The notes below the pieces were generated by a model, which had not been told where the DNA came from, ran no database searches, and saw nothing but the letters and a program-made list of their open reading frames with translations. A program made the position numbers and the translations under genes. Below, piece by piece: positions 57,702 through 64,000 of a stretch of 64,000 nt of DNA (its first letter is position 1; the number at the start of each line of letters is the position of its first letter). The stretch spans positions 1,922,001 to 1,986,000 of the forward strand of contig OY730477.1 of NCBI GenBank assembly GCA_963422745.1, in the 5' to 3' direction. This DNA comes from G963422745 sp963422745 (lineage in GTDB: Bacteria > Actinomycetota > Acidimicrobiia > Acidimicrobiales > Aldehydirespiratoraceae).

Positions 57702-60428
57702 ATGCCGTCATCTGAAGTTGTCGAACCGCCGGGCATTGACGCTCAGCTACGCGCCGACATCCGCCGTCTCGGCGCCCAACTCGGCGATACGCTGGTCCGC
57801 CAGAGTGGCCCCGATCTCCTCAAACAGGTCGAGCAGGTTCGCAGGGCCGCTCAACGCCTTCGGCGTGATGGCGAAGGCAACGAGGCGCTCGCTGAACTGC
57901 TAGCCCACTTGAACGTCAGCGATGCAATTGAGTTGGTACGAGCTTTTACGACGTACTTCTATCTCGCCAACACCGCCGAGCAGGTGCATCGCATTGACGA
58001 TCTTGGCGAGGCTGATACCGAGACCGATGTCCGCTTCGCTGAGATGGTGCCTCGCCTGCTGCGGGAGGGATTCTCGCGCCAATCGATCGCCGATGCGGTG
58101 CACTCGGTCGAGCTTCGCCCTGTGTTCACAGCGCACCCCACAGAAGCCAGTCGTCGTTCCATTCTCGACAAGCTGACCGGTATCGCCAGACTCATCGAAG
58201 CTCGACGGCTACCGTCGGGGTCGTCTTTTACCGAGCGGATCGATCGCCGTGTGGACGAGTTGATCGACGCGATCTGGCAGACTGACGAACTACGTCGAGC
58301 GCAGCCGGATCCCGTTGATGAGGCACGGTCGATCCTGTACTTCCTTACAGAAATCCTGCGTGAGGGAGTACCCGAACTCTTCGAAGAGATGGATCTTGTA
58401 TTGCGCTCGATTGGAAGCTCAATCAACGATTCCGCTCCCCCACTCCGCTTTGGTTCCTGGGTGGGCGGAGACCGTGACGGCAACCCCAAGGTAACCCCCG
58501 AAAAGACGATGGCGGTTCTTGACCTTCAGCGTTCCAGAGCGCTGCGCCTCCTGATCGCAGAGCTTGAGGAGTTGTCATCGGAACTGTCAGTTTCTACCGC
58601 CGTTTGCCCGATCAACGACGAGCTTCGGGCACAACTCGAAGTCGACCATAAGGCGTTCCCCAATGTTTCTTCGCGCTTCGGTACCCTCAGCGAAGGGGAG
58701 CCTTACAGGCAACGTCTGGCCGTCATGCATCACCGGCTCACCGCTGTAGCTGGCGAACCGCGTGGCTCGGGTGCATATCGTGGTCCCGAAGAGTTTGCGG
58801 CTGATCTGGACCAGATCCAACGTTCGCTGGTTGCCAACAACGGTCAACGGATCGCTCAGGGAGGTGTCGCCCGTCTACGCAGACTGCTGGCGATGATCGG
58901 GTTCCATCTGGCTGTGCTGGACATTCGTGAGCATTCTGATCGCCATCATCAGGCCCTCAGCGGTCGCTTCGAAGTGCTCGGCGTCAACTACGACGCACTG
59001 GATCGAGCCGAGAGAACCGCCTTGCTCAGCGAGGAACTGGCCAGTCCGCGACCGCTGGCCGTGCCGGGCAGCCACGGCGACGATCCGACACTGCGATTGT
59101 TCGCCGTGCTACGTGATCGTCTTGACCTTGACGGTGACCACATTATTGAGTCCTACATCATCTCCATGACACAAGGAGTCGACGATGTGTTGGCTCCGGC
59201 GGTGCTGGCTCGTGATGTAGGGCTTGTTGATATCACTAACGGTGTAGCCCGCCTTGGGTTCGTACCCCTGTTCGAAACGATCGATGATCTGCGCATGGTC
59301 GGGACCATCCTGCGGGAATTGCTCGCCGTTGAGCCCTATCGCAAGCTGGTGGCGCTTCGTGGCGACCGTCAGGAAGTGATGGTCGGATACTCCGATAGCA
59401 ACAAAGATGGTGGCATCACCACATCGCAGTGGGAGATCCACCGTGCGTTGCGCACCATCGCCGATGTTGCAGCCGAAACCGGGATCACGATCACCATCTT
59501 CCACGGTCGTGGCGGCACGATCGGTCGGGGAGGCGGGCCCACCCATTCGTCGATTCTCTCTCAGCCTCCCGGAGCGGTTCAGGGACTGGTCAAGGTCACT
59601 GAGCAGGGCGAGGTGGTGGCCGATAAGTATGGCTTGGCGAAGATCGCTCACAGCAACCTCGATCTGGCGTTGACAGCGGTCGTGGAGGCATGTCTGGCTC
59701 ATCGCCTGCCGAGAACACCCCCCGAGACGATTGCTCGTTGGGATGCGGTAATGGACGAAATCTCTGCCGCGGCCTACGCCAGCTATCGGCGTTTGCTCGA
59801 ACGACCCGGTTTGTTGGAGTACTTCCGCACGTCCACCCCTGTTGAGGAGCTGGCCGCCATGAACATCGGGTCTCGGCCGGCTAGGCGTAGCGGCACCGCG
59901 GGTGACCTGGCGTCGTTGCGGGCCATACCGTGGGTCTTCGGCTGGACCCAGTCTCGTCAGGTGATTCCGGGCTGGTTCGGTGTAGGCAGCGGCCTGGCCG
60001 CAGCGCGCAAGGCCGGGCATGGCGACTCGATCACCGAGATGCACCAGAACTGGCGCTTCTTCTCGACGTTCATTTCCAACGTCGAGATGACTCTGGTCAA
60101 AACCGATCTTGCCATAGCCCGCCACTACGTGAACGCGCTGGTCGCACCGGAACTACACTCACTGTTTGACGAGATCTGTGAGGAGCACGACCGCACGCTC
60201 GCCGAGATCACTGATCTCACCGGTGCCGAACTGCTTGACGGCCATCGGATTCTTCGACGGACTCTGCACGTGCGAGACGCGTATCTTGATCCGATCAACG
60301 TTTTGCAGGTTGATCTTCTGGCACGTAGCAGATCCGGATCTCGCGACCCGGCCGCGAAGGCCAGGCTTCAACGGGCGCTGCTGTTGACGATCAACGGTGT
60401 AGCGGCCGGTATGCGCAATACCGGCTGA
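57702..60428 (+). CDS. ppc: Phosphoenolpyruvate carboxylase
   Basis: A 908-aa anaplerotic enzyme fixing bicarbonate onto PEP to give oxaloacetate. Conserved active-site segments are VFTAHPTEASRRSILDKL (catalytic His), GSWVGGDRDGNPKVT, VGYSDSNKDGGITTSQWEIH and FHGRGGTIGRGGGPTHSSIL, all intact, and the C-terminus ends in LLTINGVAAGMRNTG, the expected NTG. The length is the standard bacterial size. It stands alone in the plus direction, convergent with the next gene. Confidence 0.96.
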   Translation: MPSSEVVEPPGIDAQLRADIRRLGAQLGDTLVRQSGPDLLKQVEQVRRAAQRLRRDGEGNEALAELLAHLNVSDAIELVRAFTTYFYLANTAEQVHRIDDLGEADTETDVRFAEMVPRLLREGFSRQSIADAVHSVELRPVFTAHPTEASRRSILDKLTGIARLIEARRLPSGSSFTERIDRRVDELIDAIWQTDELRRAQPDPVDEARSILYFLTEILREGVPELFEEMDLVLRSIGSSINDSAPPLRFGSWVGGDRDGNPKVTPEKTMAVLDLQRSRALRLLIAELEELSSELSVSTAVCPINDELRAQLEVDHKAFPNVSSRFGTLSEGEPYRQRLAVMHHRLTAVAGEPRGSGAYRGPEEFAADLDQIQRSLVANNGQRIAQGGVARLRRLLAMIGFHLAVLDIREHSDRHHQALSGRFEVLGVNYDALDRAERTALLSEELASPRPLAVPGSHGDDPTLRLFAVLRDRLDLDGDHIIESYIISMTQGVDDVLAPAVLARDVGLVDITNGVARLGFVPLFETIDDLRMVGTILRELLAVEPYRKLVALRGDRQEVMVGYSDSNKDGGITTSQWEIHRALRTIADVAAETGITITIFHGRGGTIGRGGGPTHSSILSQPPGAVQGLVKVTEQGEVVADKYGLAKIAHSNLDLALTAVVEACLAHRLPRTPPETIARWDAVMDEISAAAYASYRRLLERPGLLEYFRTSTPVEELAAMNIGSRPARRSGTAGDLASLRAIPWVFGWTQSRQVIPGWFGVGSGLAAARKAGHGDSITEMHQNWRFFSTFISNVEMTLVKTDLAIARHYVNALVAPELHSLFDEICEEHDRTLAEITDLTGAELLDGHRILRRTLHVRDAYLDPINVLQVDLLARSRSGSRDPAAKARLQRALLLTINGVAAGMRNTG

Positions 60429-60437
60429 TCGTCACCT

Positions 60438-60489
60438 CCCACACGACTGTGGGCCGATTCAAGAATTCCGATCTGCTCCGCTAAGCGGA
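60438..60489. terminator. Candidate hairpins between convergent ppc and enoyl-CoA hydratase
   Basis: Two small stem-loops: CCCACA-CGAC-TGTGGG (60438-60453) and TCCGC-TAA-GCGGA (60477-60489). Neither has a U-tract, so the terminator role is tentative. Confidence 0.3.
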
Positions 60490-60520
60490 ACCCGTACAGA
60501 GCAACGCGAACCGGCTCAGA

Positions 60521-61321
60521 TCAGCGGCGCTGGAAGTTCGGGACCCGCTTCTCCGAAAAGGCCCGGGGTCCCTCTTTGGCGTCCTCGCTTTGCATGACCT
60601 GTGGGGCGTACTGGTTCTCGTGAGCCCAGGCTTCGGCTTCGGTCATTCCCGGCGTTTCGTGAAGCGTCCGGGTAACGGCCTCCACTGCAAGTGGGCCGTT
60701 AGCCGCCACCGTTTGGGCTACCTCCAGGGCGTGATCAAGCGCTGTGCCATCCGCCACGACCCGGCTGATCAGACCAATCGAGCGTGCCTCGGCTGCGGTT
60801 ATGTGCTTGCCGGTGAGCAAGATGTCCGCGGCGTTGGCGTATCCGATCTGACGGGCGAGGCGCACAGCGGAGCCACCCATCGGGTACAACGACCATCGCA
60901 CCTCCGATACTCCGAATCTTGCGGATTCTGCGGCGATACGAATGTCGGTTCCCTGCAGGATTTCGGTGCCGCCGGCGATGGCCACACCTTCCACGGCTGC
61001 AATGATCGGTTTGGTGGGTCGCGAGACTTTGAGCAGGCCTTGCCATATGAAATCGGTGCCTTCTGATGCCATTGCAGCTTCGACGTCCCAGTCGTCGGTC
61101 TCGGCTTTGTCTCCGCTCAACCCGCGTAGGTCCATTCCCGAGGAGAAGTCGCCGCCAGCTCCGGTGAGCACAATGCAACCGATATCGTCGTCGGCGGAGG
61201 CGTCGGCCCAGGCATCACGCATCCGCCCGAACATCTGTAGGGTCATGGCATTCTTGCGCTCAGGGCGATTCATGGTGACGATCATCACCGCGTCACGCTT
61301 CTCGATCAGTAAATCGGTCAT
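60521..61321 (-). CDS. Enoyl-CoA hydratase/isomerase family protein
   Basis: A 266-aa crotonase-fold protein. The start is ATG 61321 (MTDLLIEKRDAVMIVTMNRP). Oxyanion-hole segments are GGDFSSGMDLRGLSG (~65) and AVEGVAIAGGTEILQGTDIR; GVSEVRWSLYPMGGSA replaces the more usual PE motif. C-terminal EGPRAFSEKRVPNFQ resembles that of the 48140 gene, so the two are paralogues. Substrate unknown; it is separate from the trp genes. Confidence 0.92.
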   Translation of the reverse strand: MTDLLIEKRDAVMIVTMNRPERKNAMTLQMFGRMRDAWADASADDDIGCIVLTGAGGDFSSGMDLRGLSGDKAETDDWDVEAAMASEGTDFIWQGLLKVSRPTKPIIAAVEGVAIAGGTEILQGTDIRIAAESARFGVSEVRWSLYPMGGSAVRLARQIGYANAADILLTGKHITAAEARSIGLISRVVADGTALDHALEVAQTVAANGPLAVEAVTRTLHETPGMTEAEAWAHENQYAPQVMQSEDAKEGPRAFSEKRVPNFQRR

Positions 61322-61449
61322 GGCATCACCGTAATGTTCAAGTAACGCACCCCGACAGTTGCTGGCAATGGCCCATGGTGCGCAGCCGGTCAGACACGGC
61401 GAGTTCAAACCGTGGCCGGTCTTGGCTCGCCGCGGTGGTCCTCAAGCTC

Positions 61450-62259
61450 TTAGCCGGAGTCCAGCGCTTCGCGAAACGAGGCGACCAGTTCGCCCACACC
61501 GTCCGGGCCTGCTCCGTCAAGCATGCGCTGTACGACAGCCGAGCCGACGACCACACCGTCGGCCACTTCACAGGCTTCAAGCGCCTGGCGAGGAGTTCCG
61601 ATTCCGACACCTACCAGAACCGGCAGGTCGGTGACAGCCTTGAGCCGTGCAGCTATCTCCTTCGCCGACGACGAGAGTTCGTTTCGTACCCCGGTTACCC
61701 CCAATAATCCCACGGCATAGACAAATCCACGGGACCGAGCACAGATGCGCTGAAGGCGCTCATCGGGGGTTGTCGGCGCGGCTAGCAGCACCGTTTCGAT
61801 ACCAGCGGCGTCTGCCGCGGAACTCCATGGATCGAGTTCTTCGAGCGGGATGTCGGCCAGAATGCAACCTCTAACCCCCACCGACGCCAGCGAACGCGCG
61901 AAACGATCCCAGCCCATGCGAAAGGCGATGTTGCCGTAAGTCATGACGATAGTCGGAACTCCGATATCAAGCCCCCGCAACGAGTCGATGATCTTGGGAG
62001 GTGTTGCCCCACCTGCCAAAGCCAGATCGTTGGCTTGTTGGATGGTAGGGCCGTCCATGACCGGATCCGAGAACGGCACCCCGATCTCCAACACGTCCGC
62101 TCCTGCGGCTGCGGCTGCCAATAGCGTGGTTGGCCAGTCGTCACCGAGGCCCGCAGTGATGTAGGGGACCAACGACTTGCCGCCAGCTTCGCGCCGCGCC
62201 AGCAGAACCTGATGAACTGTGGATGCCTCAAGTGTGGATGCATCTGGTACAGCGATCAT
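61450..62259 (-). CDS. trpA: Tryptophan synthase alpha subunit
   Basis: A 269-aa TIM-barrel subunit that splits indole-3-glycerol phosphate to indole, which is channelled to TrpB. Catalytic Glu lies in DVLEIGVPFSDPVMDGPTIQ and Asp in GCILADIPLEE; the phosphate site includes VGVGIGTP and VVGSAVV. The ATG 62259 overlaps the trpB stop by 4 bp. Last gene of the visible trp operon. Confidence 0.96.
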   Translation of the reverse strand: MIAVPDASTLEASTVHQVLLARREAGGKSLVPYITAGLGDDWPTTLLAAAAAGADVLEIGVPFSDPVMDGPTIQQANDLALAGGATPPKIIDSLRGLDIGVPTIVMTYGNIAFRMGWDRFARSLASVGVRGCILADIPLEELDPWSSAADAAGIETVLLAAPTTPDERLQRICARSRGFVYAVGLLGVTGVRNELSSSAKEIAARLKAVTDLPVLVGVGIGTPRQALEACEVADGVVVGSAVVQRMLDGAGPDGVGELVASFREALDSG

Positions 62260-63446
62260 GTCGGTGCGCCAGTTGAGTACTCATCGCCCATCTGCAACAC
62301 ATCCATCATCTGAGCGACATCCTTGTCACCACGACCACTGAGGTTGACCAGCACCACCTTGTCGGCGAGTTCGCCGCGATTCTGGCTGATCCAGGCAATG
62401 GCGTGCGCCGATTCCAGGGCTGGAATGATTCCCTCGGTTCGCGCAAGCAAGCCGAATGCCTCAATCACCTCAGCGTCGGAAACGGGTTCGTAACGGGCCC
62501 TTTGGGTGGCGGCGAGGTGCGCGTGTTCTGGTCCGACTCCCGGATAGTCCAGACCTGCTGAGATCGACTCGGCTTCAAGCACCTGACCCCATTCATCCTG
62601 CATCAGATAGGACTGAGACCCGTGCACTATTCCCGGCACAGCGCGGCCCACGGCAGCACCGCCTGCGGGTTCCACGCCTACAAGCTCAACTGATTCGTCG
62701 TCAACGAACCCGCTGAATATGCCCGCAGCGTTGCTGCCGCCACCAACGCAAGCCGTCACAACGTCGGGTGAGGCACCGTCCAAAAGCGCGGCGCACTGCC
62801 GGCGGGACTCTTCGCCTATCACCCGATGAAACTCTCGAACCATCCATGGATAAGGGTGCGGTCCCATAACCGAACCAAGGCAGTAGTGGGTGTCTGTGAC
62901 CGCTGCCACCCAGTAACGCATGGCCTCATTGACCGCATCTTTCAAAGTGCGCGACCCTGATTCGGCCGCGCGGACCTCTGTGCCGAGAAGCCGCATCCGG
63001 AACACGTTGAGTTTCTGGCGTTCGATGTCCACGGTGCCCATGTAGACGATGCAGTCCATTCCGAACAGTGCAGCCGCAGTTGCGGTTGCCACGCCATGCT
63101 GACCGGCTCCGGTCTCGGCCACGAGGCGTGTCTTGCCCATCCGTTGGGCCAATAGAGCCTGGCCGAGCACGTTGTTGATCTTGTGGCTGCCAGTGTGGTT
63201 CAGGTCCTCGCGTTTTAGCAGCACCTGGCAACCAAATTCCGCGGAAAGGTTCGGGCATTTGGTAATCGGTGAGGGACGCCCAGCGTATGTTGCAAGGAGA
63301 TGGTCAAGCTCACCCCGGAAATCGGGATCGGTCCACGCTTCAATGAACGCCTCGGCTAGCTCCGTGCAGGCAGGCACCAGAGATTCCGGAACGTAGGTGC
63401 CACCGAACTCCCCGAAACGCCCATCAACTGGGTCGGTCATGGTCAT
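62256..63446 (-). CDS. trpB: Tryptophan synthase beta subunit
   Basis: A 396-aa PLP enzyme that condenses indole and serine to tryptophan. The PLP lysine is in EDLNHTGSHKINN, the phosphate-binding loop is CVGGGSNAAGIFSGF, and VAETGAGQHGVATA and SGRGDKD follow the family. Overlaps both trpF (ATGA) and trpA by 4 bp. Full length. Confidence 0.97.
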   Translation of the reverse strand: MTMTDPVDGRFGEFGGTYVPESLVPACTELAEAFIEAWTDPDFRGELDHLLATYAGRPSPITKCPNLSAEFGCQVLLKREDLNHTGSHKINNVLGQALLAQRMGKTRLVAETGAGQHGVATATAAALFGMDCIVYMGTVDIERQKLNVFRMRLLGTEVRAAESGSRTLKDAVNEAMRYWVAAVTDTHYCLGSVMGPHPYPWMVREFHRVIGEESRRQCAALLDGASPDVVTACVGGGSNAAGIFSGFVDDESVELVGVEPAGGAAVGRAVPGIVHGSQSYLMQDEWGQVLEAESISAGLDYPGVGPEHAHLAATQRARYEPVSDAEVIEAFGLLARTEGIIPALESAHAIAWISQNRGELADKVVLVNLSGRGDKDVAQMMDVLQMGDEYSTGAPT

Positions 63447-64000
63447 GCGGGTAGGTCTCTTTCCCAGTCGTAGGGCGGCGTGACGGCATCGTTGCTATCG
63501 AAGCGTTGAGCAGTCTGACCTTCACCGGACTCCTTCACGATCTCGATGAATCTACGAAGCTTGAGCGGATCTTTGATGCCAGGAGCGGATTCCACTCCGC
63601 TTGACACATCCACACCCCACGGCTTCACCCTGGCGATGGCTTCGAGCACGTTGTCGGCGTTCAGACCCCCTGCAAGAAGAAGGCGGTGCCCGGCGAGGGG
63701 TGCGTCCTCAGCCAGGCTCCAGTCGAACACGGCGCCGCTGCCGGGTGTGGCGGAGTCCACCAAGATCACCGCGGCACGATAAGCGGCGAGTTTGGACAGG
63801 CCTGGGTGACCGGCCGGGAAAGCCTTGATTACGGTCGGCACCCGGCCGGAGACTTCCCTGGTGTGCTTGGCGGTTTCCTCTCCGTGCAGTTGGGCCGCCC
63901 CCAGACCGGCACGGTTGACGATCTCGACAACCCGGTCGGGAAGCTCATCGCGAAACACGCCGACCGTTAACACATTCGAAGGAATCCCACTTACTATGTC
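63443..64000 (-). CDS. trpF: Phosphoribosylanthranilate isomerase (5' end outside window)
   Basis: A TIM-barrel isomerase of the tryptophan pathway, truncated at the right edge of the window; 185 codons are visible and the frame remains open to 64000 (DIVSGIPSNVLTVGVFRDEL). Family motifs are VQLHGxE-like GAAQLHGEE, LVDSATPGSGAVFDW (the phosphate loop and catalytic Asp) and LLLAGGLNADNVLEA with GVDVSSGVES. The C-terminus is extended by ~20 residues past the usual end (AQRFDSNDAVTPPYDWERD). It precedes trpB with a 4-bp overlap. Confidence 0.94.
   Translation of the reverse strand, partial: DIVSGIPSNVLTVGVFRDELPDRVVEIVNRAGLGAAQLHGEETAKHTREVSGRVPTVIKAFPAGHPGLSKLAAYRAAVILVDSATPGSGAVFDWSLAEDAPLAGHRLLLAGGLNADNVLEAIARVKPWGVDVSSGVESAPGIKDPLKLRRFIEIVKESGEGQTAQRFDSNDAVTPPYDWERDLPA

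Noticed and set aside
1..64000. tRNA, rRNA, IS elements and prophage genes
   Set aside because: None recognised by eye: no transposase, integrase or cloverleaf-like stretch with a TTC-loop was found.

Overview
The window looks like a piece of an actinobacterial chromosome, most likely class Acidimicrobiia. The evidence is a complete Pup-proteasome locus (arc/mpa, dop, pup, prcB, prcA, pafA, pafB, pafC), a fused F420 cofactor synthase (FbiC) with an F420-type LLM oxidoreductase, a DUF4193-like acidic protein, two WYL regulators next to tatA/tatC, moderately high GC, frequent GTG starts, and many genes whose -10 box (TANNNT) lies only 6-9 nt before the start codon, as expected for leaderless mRNAs. 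The class assignment is inference; no rRNA or tRNA gene was found to anchor it.

Layout. 1-1080: a CRISPR-like array of ~29-nt repeats spaced 65-66 bp, then a small hypothetical gene. 1.1-11.2 kb, mostly minus strand: ClC chloride channel with CBS domains, a Cys-rich protein, FbiC, an HxlR regulator and a large SNF2 helicase, with repeat-rich gaps between them. 11.4-14.6 kb: transaldolase and transketolase (minus strand), with a 143-bp tandem duplication at their junction. 15.3-21.9 kb: TetR regulator, PBP4-like protein lacking catalytic residues, LON-domain protein followed by a 103-bp x 6 array, three small membrane proteins, a 66-bp array, TrmI and a lipoprotein serine protease.

22.3-42.5 kb is the heart of the window. 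The proteasomal ATPase gene is followed by glutamate dehydrogenase and a general amino-acid ABC transporter, then dop-pup-(36-aa ORF)-prcB-prcA, pafA, pafB-pafC, a signal peptidase with a repeat-rich N-terminus, GDPD (minus strand), tatA and tatC, and a diacylglycerol-kinase-like fragment. Pup is made with a C-terminal Gln (GGQ), so Dop must deamidate it before PafA can ligate it; Arc unfolds pupylated substrates for the PrcAB core; the neighbouring transporter and GDH could take up and catabolise amino acids. The most unusual element is an undescribed 36-aa ORF locked between pup and prcB by 4-bp overlaps on both sides.

42.7-50.3 kb: M20 amidohydrolase, ThyX-like tandem protein, acidic zinc-ribbon protein, a 33-aa-repeat protein, GNAT, NUDIX, enoyl-CoA hydratase and a basic hypothetical protein. 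50.3-52.3 kb is poor in genes and partly decayed. 52.3-61.3 kb: LLM oxidoreductase, YqgE, AlkB-like, hotdog thioesterase, SDR, HAD nucleotidase, PEP carboxylase and enoyl-CoA hydratase. 61.4-64.0 kb: trpF-trpB-trpA (minus strand, trpF cut by the window edge).

A recurring theme is tandem repetition. Four unrelated intergenic arrays share a 64-66 bp phase, although their sequences differ; other tandem arrays have units of 23, 103 and 143 bp; and at least four proteins carry in-frame tandem repeats.
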